This document shows positions 9,691 through 18,558 of a DNA stretch of 64,000 bases, piece after piece. Numbering within the stretch: the stretch's first letter is position 1; every line of letters begins with the position of its first letter. The stretch spans positions 3,968,001 through 4,032,000 of the forward strand of contig NZ_CP044285.1 of the NCBI RefSeq assembly GCF_008728635.1. The letters are read 5' to 3'. Origin of the DNA: Hymenobacter baengnokdamensis (GTDB lineage Bacteria > Bacteroidota > Bacteroidia > Cytophagales > Hymenobacteraceae). The notes under the pieces are model-generated. The model saw only the letters and a program-made list of their open reading frames with translations, made no database searches and was not told the DNA's origin. The position numbers were made by a program, and so were the translations under genes.

Positions 9691-9718
9691 GTCATCAGTC
9701 ATTAGTCATCAGTCATTC
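9691..9718. repeat. Tandem 14-bp direct repeat
   Basis: Two adjacent copies of a 14-base unit starting GTCATCAGTCATT, differing at the last base, just before the bcp start. Confidence 0.7.
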
Positions 9719-9723
9719 ACAAC

Positions 9724-10173
9724 ATGCTCCCCGAACCCGGCACCCTGGCTCCCGATTTTACGGCCCCCGACCAGCACGGCAACCCCTTCACGCTGAGCAG
9801 CCTGCGCGGCCAGCGGGTGGCCCTCTACTTCTATCCCAAAGACGATACGCCCGGCTGCACGGCCCAGGCCTGCAACCTGCGCGATAACGAAAGCCAGCTG
9901 GCGGCCCAGGGCATCAACGTGGTGGGCGTAAGTACCGACGACACCGCATCGCACGGCAGGTTTGCGGCCAAATATGACCTTAACTTTCCGCTCGTTGCCG
10001 ATACCGATAAGGCCATCGTGAATGCCTACGGGGTGTGGCAGGAGAAGAAAAACTACGGCAAAACCTACTGGGGAACTGTGCGCACTACATTCTTAATAGA
10101 TGCCAACGGCCTGATTGAGAAGGTCATCAAGCGGCCTGATACCAAGGAGCACGCCGCCCAGGTGCTGAAGTAA
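9724..10173 (+). CDS. bcp: Thioredoxin-dependent thiol peroxidase (peroxiredoxin Q/Bcp)
   Basis: Reduces hydrogen peroxide and organic hydroperoxides using thioredoxin. The 149-residue protein carries the peroxidatic Cys in DDTPGCTAQAC, with the second Cys five residues later, the resolving-Cys arrangement of the atypical 2-Cys Bcp/PrxQ class. The thioredoxin fold continues through NVVGVSTDD and FLIDANGLIEKV. Length is typical. It is a single gene facing a convergent quinone oxidoreductase gene. Confidence 0.93.
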   Translation: MLPEPGTLAPDFTAPDQHGNPFTLSSLRGQRVALYFYPKDDTPGCTAQACNLRDNESQLAAQGINVVGVSTDDTASHGRFAAKYDLNFPLVADTDKAIVNAYGVWQEKKNYGKTYWGTVRTTFLIDANGLIEKVIKRPDTKEHAAQVLK

Positions 10174-10201
10174 TCCGCCAACGGAAAGCTGGCTCGAGCT
10201 G

Positions 10202-11173
10202 CTATAGCTCGTTCACCAGCAGTATTTTGCCAATGTGCTCGCTGCTGGCCATGAGCTGCTGGGCCAGGGCGGCTTCGGCTAACGGAAAAGTCTGGTAGAT
10301 AACCGGCCGAAGCTGGCCGCTGGCGGCCAGCGGCCATACGTGCTTTTCTACCTCGGCCGCTAGGGCGGCTTTAAACTCCGCGGAGCGTGGGCGCAGCATA
10401 CTGCCGCTCATTCTCAACCGCTTGGTCATAACGTCGAGCAGGTTAAGCTCAACTTTAGCGCCATGCATGGCATTGATGTATTGCAGGCGGCCATCGGGCA
10501 CGAGCAGGCGCAGGTTTTTGGCGGTATAGTCGCCGCCCACCATGTCGAGGATGACGTTGATTTTTTCGGCTTTAAACGCCTGCTCGAAGTCCTGCTCGCG
10601 GTAGTTTACGCACTTAGCCGCGCCAAACTCTTCGCAGGCGCGGCACTTGGCGCCTGAGCCGGCGGTGGCCAGCGCCCGGCTGCCCAGCGCGCGCGCCAGT
10701 TGAATGAGCGTGAGCCCAATACCGCTGCTGCCGCCATGCACCAGCACTGTTTCGCTGGGTTGCAAAGCCGCCGCCTGAAAGACGTTGGCCCACACCGTGA
10801 ACGTGGTTTCGGGCAGGCTGGCGGCTTCGGCCAGCGACCAGCCGGACGGCACCGGCAAACAGTGCCGGGCGTCTACGGCCGCGTATTCGGCGTAAGCTCC
10901 TTCGCTCACAAGCGCGCACACGGCATCGCCGGTTTGCCAGCGGGGGGCGTTAGCGCCTACCTCTACTATCTCGCCGGCTATTTCCAGGCCGGGCACTACG
11001 CCGGCCACGGGCGAGCCGCCGTATTTGCCCTCTCGCAAGGCAATGTCGGAGCGATTGAGGCCGGCCGCCTTTACCCTGATGAGTACTTCGTGGGCGGCCG
11101 GCACCGGGCGCGGGCGCTCCTGCAAGGCGAGAACTTCGGGGCCGCCGGGGCGGGTGATGACGATAGCTTTCAT
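10202..11173 (-). CDS. NAD(P)H:quinone oxidoreductase, PIG3-like MDR family
   Basis: A 323-residue zinc-independent medium-chain dehydrogenase/reductase. The N-terminal GroES-like domain shows [15 protein letters not shown]. The cofactor-binding domain shows [22 protein letters not shown], typical of NADPH-dependent quinone reductases such as PIG3 or QorA. No structural or catalytic zinc Cys cluster is present. It is divergent from the SDR gene, with a strongly AT-rich stretch (about 11229-11270) between them that probably holds both promoters. Likely a cytoplasmic detoxification enzyme; the exact quinone or enone substrate is unknown. Confidence 0.87.
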   Translation of the reverse strand: MKAIVITRPGGPEVLALQERPRPVPAAHEVLIRVKAAGLNRSDIALREGKYGGSPVAGVVPGLEIAGEIVEVGANAPRWQTGDAVCALVSEGAYAEYAAVDARHCLPVPSGWSLAEAASLPETTFTVWANVFQAAALQPSETVLVHGGSSGIGLTLIQLARALGSRALATAGSGAKCRACEEFGAAKCVNYREQDFEQAFKAEKINVILDMVGGDYTAKNLRLLVPDGRLQYINAMHGAKVELNLLDVMTKRLRMSGSMLRPRSAEFKAALAAEVEKHVWPLAASGQLRPVIYQTFPLAEAALAQQLMASSEHIGKILLVNEL

Positions 11174-11351
11174 GCCGCTAAAGACGAGTCAAAGCAGCCG
11201 GGCGTTGTGCCGAACCGGCAAAACAGCAATTTATTATATTATAAATTTAATATATATAAAATATGCAACTGCGCAGCCTCGGCACCCAACTTCCAGGCGC
11301 TTAGTCCGGTTATGGCCTGACTATTTTTCCTCACATTCATTCTTTCATTCC

Positions 11352-12068
11352 ATGGAAAAACTAACCGGAAAAGTCGCCCTTGTCACGGGCGCGGGCAAGG
11401 GAATCGGCAAAGCGATTGCGGTGGCGCTGGCCCACGAAGGCGTGCACGTGGGCCTGCTGGCCCGCTCGCTCGACCAGTTGCAGGCCGTAGCCGCTGAGCT
11501 GCAGGCGCTGGGCGTAAAAACCAGCGTAGCCACCGCCGACGTAGCCGACGAAGCCGCCGTAAATGCCGCCGTAGCCCACCTTACGAGTGAGCTGGGGCCG
11601 GCGGATATCCTGATAAACAACGCCGGCATCGGCACATTTGCCAAGTTCATGGATATGGCACCGGCCGACTGGGAGCAGATTATCCGCGTCAACTTGCTGG
11701 GCGTGTACTACGTGACCCGCGCCGCGCTGCCGGCCATGCTGGAGCGCCGGAGCGGCGACATTATCAATATTTCTTCAACTTCGGGGCTGCGCGCGGCAGC
11801 TGGCAGCAGCGCCTACAGCGCCTCCAAGTTTGCCGTGATGGGTTTGAGCGAAGCCCTGATGCAGGAAGTGCGCAAAAGTAATATTCGCGTCAGCGCCCTG
11901 GCGCCGAGCACCGTAGCTACCGAGCTGGCTATCAACAACAACCTCACCGACGGCAACCCCGAGAAGGTGATGCAGCCCGAGGACATTGCCGAATTTGTCG
12001 TTTCGCAGCTGAAGCTGAACCGCCGCATCTTCGTGAAGGAAGCGGGACTGTGGTCCACCAATCCGTAG
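11352..12068 (+). CDS. Short-chain dehydrogenase/reductase (3-ketoacyl-ACP reductase-like)
   Basis: A classical SDR of 238 residues from ATG 11352 ([20 protein letters not shown]). The NADP-binding TGAGKGIG motif, the NNAG motif (ILINNAGIG), the catalytic Ser (ISSTSG) and YSASK catalytic Tyr/Lys are all intact. FabG-like sequence suggests reduction of a keto group, but many such paralogues exist and the gene is away from fatty-acid genes. The frame extends upstream to 11025 without family similarity. An inverted repeat follows the stop. Confidence 0.88.
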   Translation: MEKLTGKVALVTGAGKGIGKAIAVALAHEGVHVGLLARSLDQLQAVAAELQALGVKTSVATADVADEAAVNAAVAHLTSELGPADILINNAGIGTFAKFMDMAPADWEQIIRVNLLGVYYVTRAALPAMLERRSGDIINISSTSGLRAAAGSSAYSASKFAVMGLSEALMQEVRKSNIRVSALAPSTVATELAINNNLTDGNPEKVMQPEDIAEFVVSQLKLNRRIFVKEAGLWSTNP

Positions 12069-12074
12069 CAAAAA

Positions 12075-12117
12075 GCCGCTTCTGCTGACGGGTAGCTTAC
12101 TCGTCGGCAGAAGCGGC
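12075..12117 (-). terminator. Convergent terminator hairpin (SDR / marC)
   Basis: A 16-bp stem with one mismatch (arms GCCGCTTCTGCTGACG and its complement) and an 11-base loop. The A-run at 12069-12074 becomes a U-run for minus-strand transcripts from marC. Confidence 0.7.
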
Positions 12118-12132
12118 AACGCTAACGACAAC

Positions 12133-12747
12133 CTATTCGACGTGAAAAAGCACCTTCACGGCCGTTACGAAGAAGTTGACGCCGATAGCCAGCGTTAGAA
12201 AACCCATGATGCGGGCCAGCGCCGCCATGCCCGGCCGCCCCATGAGGCGGGTGAGGCGAAGCGACGAGACCAGAATCAGAAAGGATGCCACTGCTACCAG
12301 CGCAAAGCCCAGCACGGTAAACGCCTTGTCGGCATAGGTGGGCCGGATGAGGCCGATGCAAAGCGCCATGGAGCCCGGCCCCGAGAGCATGGGCATGGCC
12401 AGCGGCGTAAAGCTGATATCGTCCTTTTGCTTGCTTTCCTCCAGGGCGTCGGGGCCCACGCGGTCGCGGTTGGCCCCCGGCGTCAGCAGGTCGAAAGCCG
12501 AGCGCATGAGCAGAATGCCGCCCGCAATCCGTAAGTGCTGAATGTTGATTCCAAAGAAGTTAAGAATATACTGCCCCCCGAAAAAGGCCACCGACAAAAT
12601 CGCCATCATGTACACGCACGAGCGCAGGGCCGTGGCCGTGCGCTCCGAGTTGGTATCATCGCTGGTTAGGGTCAGAAACATGGGCATGGCGCCAAACGGG
12701 TTGACAACCGAGAACAGGGTGGTGACAGTGGCGAGCAATATTTCCAT
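12133..12747 (-). CDS. MarC-family integral membrane protein
   Basis: A 204-residue MarC/UPF0056 protein with six likely membrane spans and the family signatures VNPFGAMPMFL near the N-terminus and PLAMPMLSGPGSM in the middle. ATG 12747-12745 (MEILLATV) is preferred over an in-frame start eight codons earlier. MarC was once linked to multiple antibiotic resistance, but this is disputed and the function of the family is unknown. Ends at a shared terminator with the SDR gene. Confidence 0.87.
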   Translation of the reverse strand: MEILLATVTTLFSVVNPFGAMPMFLTLTSDDTNSERTATALRSCVYMMAILSVAFFGGQYILNFFGINIQHLRIAGGILLMRSAFDLLTPGANRDRVGPDALEESKQKDDISFTPLAMPMLSGPGSMALCIGLIRPTYADKAFTVLGFALVAVASFLILVSSLRLTRLMGRPGMAALARIMGFLTLAIGVNFFVTAVKVLFHVE

Positions 12748-12881
12748 ACCCCAAAGGTATTGGGAACACAACCGCCAAGCAGTAAGCAGGACAAACGCCC
12801 CTACTCGTCCTTGTTGCCCAACTTTAGCGGGTTGTTACCATCTTTGCCTGCTCATCGGCCTAAGACCTATTTTTCGCTTGC

Positions 12882-13979
12882 GTGCCCACTCTTTATTTAC
12901 TGCTGCACGGCCTGGGGCTGGTGCTGGGTGGCGCGGGCCTGCTGGCTACGCTGCTGCCGCTTCTTCGCCAAACGGCCTGGTGGATTCGGGTATGTGACTT
13001 TCCCAGGCTTCAGATATTAGCCGGACTGCTGCTGGGCCTGCTGCTATTGGTCCTCACTGATAGCGGCCCCCGGCCAGCCTACACGGCGGCAGTACTAGCG
13101 GCTATCGGGGCAGCGGTACTCTACCAGCTTACCCGCGTGTGGCCCTATACACCCTGGCACCGCAAACAGGTTAAAGACAGCCAGCGCCCCGCTACCGACA
13201 AGGCTAATCATCTCAGCCTGCTGGTAACCAACGTGCTGATGTATAACCGCGATGCCTCCCGCTGCCTCGGCGTCATTCGGGAGTACCAGCCCGATGTCGT
13301 GCTGGCCGTTGAGACTGATGCGTGGTGGCTGAGTCAGCTGGAAGGCATTACCAGCGAGTATCCGCACACCTGCCACGCGCCGCTGGCAAACACCTACGGC
13401 ATGCTCGTGTTTTCACGCTTGCCGCTGGTGCACAAAGAGATTCAGTTTATTCTGGACCCCGGCATTCCTTCGTTTCACGGCCGGGTGCAACTGCCCAGCG
13501 GCATTGAGGCCAACCTGCACTTTGTGCATCCCAAACCGCCTGCCCCGCAGGAATCCAAGACCAGTACCCGCCGCGACGCCGAGCTCTTGCTGGTGGGCCG
13601 GGCCATTCAGGCGCACGACGGACCAACCATCGTGGCCGGCGACCTCAACGACGTGGCGTGGTCGCATACTTCCGAGCTATTCCGGCGCTTGGCCCGGCTG
13701 CTCGACCCGCGCGTGGGCCGGGGCCTGCTCCCCACTTTCCACGCCGATTATAAGCTCTTGCGCTGGCCGCTCGACCACGTTTTCCACTCGGCGCACTTTC
13801 GCTTGCAGCGCATTCAGCGCCTGCCGCATATCGGCTCCGACCACTTTCCCATCTTTATCCGCCTCAGCTACGAGCCCCGAGGCTGGCAGGAGCAGGAAGC
13901 CGAGTTGGAAATGCCCAACGCCGCCGACCGGCTCGAATCGCGGGAGAAAATTCAGGAAGCCGCTACGGAAGAAGTTTAA
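12882..13979 (+). CDS. Membrane-anchored endonuclease/exonuclease/phosphatase (EEP) family protein
   Basis: A 365-residue protein from GTG 12882. The first about 85 residues carry two or three hydrophobic spans (YLLLHGLGLVLGGAGLLATL, LLLGLLLLVLTDSG). The EEP domain follows: LVTNVLMYNRD (metal Asn), QPDVVLAVETD (metal Glu), VAGDLNDVAW (catalytic Asp/Asn) and the closing GSDHFPIF (Asp-His). All EEP catalytic residues are present. Such proteins may cleave phosphodiesters in nucleic acids, phosphoinositides or cell-surface lipids; the substrate here is unknown. Confidence 0.85.
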   Translation: MPTLYLLLHGLGLVLGGAGLLATLLPLLRQTAWWIRVCDFPRLQILAGLLLGLLLLVLTDSGPRPAYTAAVLAAIGAAVLYQLTRVWPYTPWHRKQVKDSQRPATDKANHLSLLVTNVLMYNRDASRCLGVIREYQPDVVLAVETDAWWLSQLEGITSEYPHTCHAPLANTYGMLVFSRLPLVHKEIQFILDPGIPSFHGRVQLPSGIEANLHFVHPKPPAPQESKTSTRRDAELLLVGRAIQAHDGPTIVAGDLNDVAWSHTSELFRRLARLLDPRVGRGLLPTFHADYKLLRWPLDHVFHSAHFRLQRIQRLPHIGSDHFPIFIRLSYEPRGWQEQEAELEMPNAADRLESREKIQEAATEEV

Positions 13980-14173
13980 AACGGCGGAGCACAAGTATGC
14001 GCTGCCCATAGTTTGGCGCGCTGCATCGGCCGAGGCCTGTATTATCGGGGTACCAGCCAGCTGCACGCGAACTATGTAAACATAAAGCGGCCCACCTACC
14101 TGCCCTTGGTTACTGGGACAGGCCGGTGGGCCGGATACGCCACAAACAATAAAACACCTATATAATATAACTC

Positions 14174-14860
14174 TTATAACGTTTGTGGAGCTGGCCGGCT
14201 GAGCTTCACCCGCGAGTCGGCGCTGGCCGCAGCCGGGCGAGGCTTCACGGGAGAAGCATTTTTGTCCTTGCTGCTGGCAATAGGCAGCGGCAGGCGCTTA
14301 ATCAAGGTACTGAGCCGCCCCCGGCCGTTACGCAAAATGGGGTGCAGGCGCAGGGTTATGCGCTCGCGATGCAAGTCGCCAAACCCGAGAGCAAAGTTGC
14401 GAAGTGCGGGCAAAGCGTCGTTGCCGAGCAGTTTATAGGTGTTCATCTCAAAGTCAAACGGCACGCGCACCGAGTCGCGCGGGGGCAGCTCCAGCATCAG
14501 GGGCATACGGCCCGAGCCCAGCTCCCGGCCATCTACGAGCACGGTATAATCGAGGCCGGTAATAGCGGTTTCTTCCAGGTTAGGGTTATACGCGTTCAGC
14601 TTAAGCCGCATTTTCAGGGGCAGGGACTTATTTACATAGCCCTCAATAAGCTGGTTGCGGCGCGGCAGGTCCACGTCGGCAGGCGTGTGCAGGTTCAGCA
14701 CATCGAGCGTACCCAGGCTGGCCTGCTCAATGCCGCGCAGCTTAATCTGCGGCTCTACGCTGGGGGCTCCTTCCTGCCGGGTTTCGCGCAGGGTGCAGCT
14801 GGTAGCAAGCAGCAGACCGAAGGCCGGTAGCAGAAGCAGAAAGCGGCGGAGAGATAACAT
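14174..14860 (-). CDS. LEA14/WHy-like lipoprotein
   Basis: From ATG 14860 (MLSLRRFLLLLPAFGLLLATSC) the 228-residue product has a type II signal peptide with lipobox LATSC. The mature region (LKMRLKLNAYNPNLEETAITGLDYTV, then DGRELGSG) resembles the LEA type 2 / WHy fold: strand, conserved NPN, strand. The role of the fold is not established; such proteins are thought to be stress-related or structural in the envelope. The last about 40 residues are basic and proline-rich. An ATG six codons earlier (14878) is also possible. Confidence 0.72.
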   Translation of the reverse strand: MLSLRRFLLLLPAFGLLLATSCTLRETRQEGAPSVEPQIKLRGIEQASLGTLDVLNLHTPADVDLPRRNQLIEGYVNKSLPLKMRLKLNAYNPNLEETAITGLDYTVLVDGRELGSGRMPLMLELPPRDSVRVPFDFEMNTYKLLGNDALPALRNFALGFGDLHRERITLRLHPILRNGRGRLSTLIKRLPLPIASSKDKNASPVKPRPAAASADSRVKLSRPAPQTL

Positions 14861-14878
14861 AGTAGTAGAAATGCTCAT

Positions 14879-15556
14879 GGCCTGACCTACGTAGTGACTT
14901 GGCTAATCGGTTGGCAAAACAAGGAAATAAAAACCATGCCGAAGGCGATTTTCGCCAGACTACTAGTTTGACCGGTTGCACCCACCTACTTGGCCGCTGA
15001 AAATTTCGGCATCTGGCAGATTTCCCCTCTCTACGGCTATTCTAAAGCAATGGCCATGCGCTGCTGCCCGACGTTTGCTTAGTACAACCTGAAGAGACTA
15101 CTCAAATTAGAAGTTGACTCAAATAATCTTGTTTTGGTAATTATGATGCAAGTTACACCGCAACAGCGAAGCGCGCAAGTCACTAACCCTGAATTATGCA
15201 AAGCTTAGGTTCAATGTTTTTGCGCTAATCTTCTGTTTTTCATTTATTTATTATTTTTTACTGTTCCTTCCAAATTAGATAAGTTATACGAATTCTTGTT
15301 TTGAAAATAGTAAAAATATTTCTCTTGCCGCAAGTAGCAACACGCATGACATAGCACTCCCGCACGGACCCGCCGCAGAAAATAAAATATTGAAAAAGTC
15401 CTACTCACTTCCAAGCAGCATTCTACTGCTTTCCGGCGCCTGCGCATGGGCAGGCTGCTGCTTCCGGCGCCTGCCCACGCGGAGGCTACTGAGGCTGACG
15501 CGTAGCGCCCTGGCAGCCCGGCCCGGCAGGCGAGCAGGGCAATATAGCTAAACGCC
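14879..15556. other. Long intergenic region without a supportable gene
   Basis: About 680 bases between the LEA-like gene and the dnaK terminator. It is AT-rich for the window, especially 15180-15330, and holds two copies of a 13-base TTCCGGCGCCTGC repeat (15431-15443 and about 15462-15474). A minus-strand open frame at 15244-15558 has a composition unlike a real protein and was not accepted. Confidence 0.5.
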
Positions 15557-15589
15557 AAAAGGCCGGCAGCTTGCGCTGCCGGCCTTTTT
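15557..15589. terminator. Bidirectional intrinsic terminator behind dnaK
   Basis: A perfect 10-bp GC stem (GGCCGGCAGC and complement, 4-base loop, 15561-15584) is flanked by AAAA on the left and TTTTT on the right, so it can terminate transcription from either side. Confidence 0.85.
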
Positions 15590-15593
15590 CAAA

Positions 15594-15621
15594 GCATCGA
15601 CTGAATTAATTCAGTCGATGC
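15594..15621. repeat. Perfect 28-bp palindrome next to the dnaK stop
   Basis: The 14-base half GCATCGACTGAATT is followed at once by its exact complement. It lies 11 bases past the dnaK stop and before the intrinsic terminator. It may stabilise the mRNA 3' end or bind a dimeric protein. Confidence 0.7.
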
Positions 15622-15632
15622 TCGTCGGCCAT

Positions 15633-17570
15633 TTATTTGCCTTCTACTTCCTCATAATCCACGTCGGTTACGTGGTCGCCGGCGGGTTGGCCCTGGCTGC
15701 TCTGACCCTGGCCGTCGGCACCGGGGAAGCCCTGGGCGCCCGGCTGGCCACCCTGCGCTCCGGCAGCGGCATACATCTCCTGCGAAGCTGCTTCCCAGGC
15801 CTTGTTCAAGGCAGCTACGCCAGCGTCAATCGCGCCGAGGTCTTTGCTTTCGTGGGCTTTCTTGAGGTCGGCGAGCGCCCCTTCTACGGCCGTTTTGTTG
15901 CCGCCGCTCAGCTTATCGCCAAACTCCTTCAGCTGTTTCTCGGTCTGGAAAATGAGCGAGTCGGCATCGTTTACTTTTTTGATACGCTCGGCTTCGGCTT
16001 TATCGGCGTCGGCGTTGGCGGCCGCTTCGGTACGCATGCGCTCGATATCAGCGTCGGTGAGGCCCGAGCTGGCTTCGATGCGGATTTTCTGCTCCTTGCC
16101 AGTGCCTTTATCCTTGGCCGTCACGTTCAGGATGCCGTTGGCGTCGATGTCGAACGTTACTTCAATCTGCGGCACGCCGCGGGGTGCGGGCGGAATGCTG
16201 TCGAGGTGAAACTTACCGATAGTACGGTTCTGGCTGGCCAGCGGGCGCTCGCCTTGCAGCACATGGATTTCGACCGAAGGCTGCGAATCTGAGGCCGTTG
16301 AGAAGGTTTCCGATTTCTTGGTCGGGATGGTGGTGTTGCTTTCGATGAGTTTGGTCATCACGCCGCCCATCGTCTCAATACCCAGCGAGAGCGGGGTTAC
16401 GTCGAGCAGCAGCACGTCTTTCACCTCGCCGGTGAGTACACCTCCCTGGATGGCGGCGCCGATGGCTACTACCTCGTCGGGGTTCACGCCCTTCGAAGGC
16501 TTCTTGCCGAAGAACTTCTCTACTTCTTCCTGAATGCGGGGAATGCGGGTTGAGCCGCCCACCAGGATGACCTCATCAACCTGCGAAGCCGAGAGGCCGG
16601 CATCTTGCAGCGCCTTTTTGCAGGGCTCCATCGAGCGGCGCACGAGGTCGTCGCTCAGCTGCTCAAACTTGGCGCGGCTCAGCTTCACTACCAGGTGCTT
16701 GGGGCCGCTGGCCGTGGCTGTGATATAGGGCAGGTTGATTTCGGTTTCGTTGGACGACGACAGCTCAATCTTGGCTTTTTCGGCCGCTTCCTTGAGGCGC
16801 TGGAGGGCCATCGGGTCGTTGCGCAGGTCGAGGCCTTCGTTTTCGCTCTTAAACTGGTCGGCCAGAAAGTTGATGATAACCTGGTCGAAGTCGTCGCCGC
16901 CAAGGTGGGTATCGCCGTTGGTGCTCAGCACTTCAAACACGCCATCGCCCAATTCCAGAATGGAGATATCGAACGTGCCGCCGCCGAGGTCATACACGGC
17001 TATTTTCTGGTCCTTGTGCTTTTTATCGAGGCCGTAGGCCAGCGCGGCAGCCGTCGGCTCGTTGATAATACGCTTTACGTCGAGCCCCGCGATGGCGCCG
17101 GCCTCTTTGGTAGCCTGGCGCTGGGCATCGTTGAAGTAAGCCGGCACCGTAATAACGGCCTCGGTTACGGGCTGGCCCAGGTAGTCTTCGGCCGTCTGCT
17201 TCATCTTTTGCAGAATCATGGCCGAGATTTCCTGGGGCGTATAGTTGCGGTCGCCGATTTTCACGGCTACCGTATTATTAGAGCCGGGCGTCAGGTCATA
17301 CGCCACGTACTTGCTCTCAGATGATACTTCCGAGAAGTTGCGGCCCATAAAGCGCTTGATGCTGGCAATCGTGTTTTTGGGGTTGGTAACGGCCTGGCGC
17401 TTGGCCGGGTCGCCTACTTTGCGCTCGCCCTTGCCATTGTCCAGAAAGGCGACAATCGACGGCGTGGTGCGGCGCCCTTCGGAGTTGGGGATTACAACCG
17501 GCTCGTTGCCTTCCATTACGGCGACGCACGAGTTGGTGGTGCCTAAGTCAATACCGATGATTTTGCCCAT
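15633..17570 (-). CDS. dnaK: Chaperone DnaK (Hsp70)
   Basis: A 645-residue ATP-dependent chaperone. The ATPase domain begins [21 protein letters not shown] and contains [15 protein letters not shown] and the [12 protein letters not shown] signature. The substrate-binding domain starts after [18 protein letters not shown]. The C-terminal lid has a Gly/Gln-rich linker and ends [10 protein letters not shown], the EEVD-like tail of bacterial DnaK. Full length, no damage seen. No dnaJ or grpE is adjacent. Two hairpins follow the stop. Confidence 0.98.
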   Translation of the reverse strand: MGKIIGIDLGTTNSCVAVMEGNEPVVIPNSEGRRTTPSIVAFLDNGKGERKVGDPAKRQAVTNPKNTIASIKRFMGRNFSEVSSESKYVAYDLTPGSNNTVAVKIGDRNYTPQEISAMILQKMKQTAEDYLGQPVTEAVITVPAYFNDAQRQATKEAGAIAGLDVKRIINEPTAAALAYGLDKKHKDQKIAVYDLGGGTFDISILELGDGVFEVLSTNGDTHLGGDDFDQVIINFLADQFKSENEGLDLRNDPMALQRLKEAAEKAKIELSSSNETEINLPYITATASGPKHLVVKLSRAKFEQLSDDLVRRSMEPCKKALQDAGLSASQVDEVILVGGSTRIPRIQEEVEKFFGKKPSKGVNPDEVVAIGAAIQGGVLTGEVKDVLLLDVTPLSLGIETMGGVMTKLIESNTTIPTKKSETFSTASDSQPSVEIHVLQGERPLASQNRTIGKFHLDSIPPAPRGVPQIEVTFDIDANGILNVTAKDKGTGKEQKIRIEASSGLTDADIERMRTEAAANADADKAEAERIKKVNDADSLIFQTEKQLKEFGDKLSGGNKTAVEGALADLKKAHESKDLGAIDAGVAALNKAWEAASQEMYAAAGAQGGQPGAQGFPGADGQGQSSQGQPAGDHVTDVDYEEVEGK

Positions 17571-17938
17571 GATAGTGCGGGTGCTGAAGTTTAAAAGTGA
17601 CAGGTGTCTGGGTTGGGAATAACGGCTACGAAGCCGCTGAAGGCCTTGTTACAAGCCGCGTACCAAGCGTTGTTTTCTGCCACTTTGGCCGGGCTGGGCC
17701 GCTGGCTGGCGCAGCGGCTGCCAGCGCGGCGCACAAACACTTGCCTCTGGCCAGCCACCCTGCCGAAGTTGCCGATAGGGCCGGCACCAGCATCGCGGCG
17801 AAAGCAGTTGAGCGTCTACCTTAAGCAGTTGAGCCAAAAATTAATTTTCTTTTCGCAATCCGGGTACCTTAGCAAAACCGTTTATGGCGTTATACGTTGA
17901 ACGCCCAACCTTTTAATCTCCACCTCTTTTCAGCTTAC
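17571..17938. other. Divergent intergenic region between dnaK and the CHRD gene
   Basis: About 370 bases that should hold both promoters. I see no perfect TAnnTTTG box; the nearest is TACCTTAG at about 17866-17873 on the plus strand. A CIRCE-like heat-shock operator was looked for and not seen. The small open frames here are shadows. Confidence 0.4.
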
Positions 17939-18418
17939 ATGAAAAATCTTTTCCTTACCGCTCTGGCTGGTCTGGCTTTAACTACAGCCTGCAAAAAAAG
18001 TGATAGCAGCACCACTCCCGCGCCCATGCAGGTAACGGGTACGCTAAGTGCGGCCAATGAGACACCCGCCACCACGGCTACATCGGCCACGGGCAGCTTT
18101 ACCGGAACCTACGACCCCACTACCAAAGTGCTGTCCTACACCCTCACATTCTCGGGGCTCACGGGTAATCCTACTTCCGCGCACCTGCACTATGGCGACG
18201 CGAAGCATAAAGGCAACGTATGGTTGCCTTTTGCAAACTTACCCGCGGCTACCAGCGGTACCATTACGGGCACCACTACGCTCACGACTGTTACTTCTAC
18301 TACTGCCCCACTGATTACTTCGCAGCCCGACTCCCTGACGATGGGCCACGTGTATGCCAACATTCATACGGCAGCTAACCCCGGCGGTGAGATTCGCGCC
18401 AATCTGGTAGCCAAATAG
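17939..18418 (+). CDS. CHRD-domain lipoprotein
   Basis: From ATG 17939 the product (159 residues) has a signal peptide ending LALTTAC, a lipobox. One CHRD domain follows (VTGTLSAANETP at its start, then SAHLHYG, and IHTAANPGGEIRANL at its end). CHRD is an immunoglobulin-like beta domain named after chordin and common in surface proteins of Bacteroidota; its role in bacteria is not known. The frame is open upstream to 17897, but the signal peptide fixes the start. Confidence 0.85.
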   Translation: MKNLFLTALAGLALTTACKKSDSSTTPAPMQVTGTLSAANETPATTATSATGSFTGTYDPTTKVLSYTLTFSGLTGNPTSAHLHYGDAKHKGNVWLPFANLPAATSGTITGTTTLTTVTSTTAPLITSQPDSLTMGHVYANIHTAANPGGEIRANLVAK

Positions 18419-18558
18419 TACTGTTGCCACCTTTCCGCTACCATGAGCCGGCCACTAGTTTAGCGGCCGGCTCATTGCGTTTATGACGCCCGGAAAGGCA
18501 ACTTTGCCGGGTGGCCTGCATCTTTGGTCTTCCATAGTCTGCTACCTTCTCTTCTTCC

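Noticed and set aside
15244..15558. 104-residue minus-strand ORF before the dnaK terminator
   Set aside because: Low-complexity, basic and aromatic residues with no domain; crosses AT-rich non-coding DNA.
15618..17324. Plus-strand ORFs opposite dnaK
   Set aside because: Shadows of dnaK.
17571..17640. CIRCE heat-shock operator upstream of dnaK
   Set aside because: No TTAGCACTC-N9-GAGTGCTAA-like inverted repeat seen.
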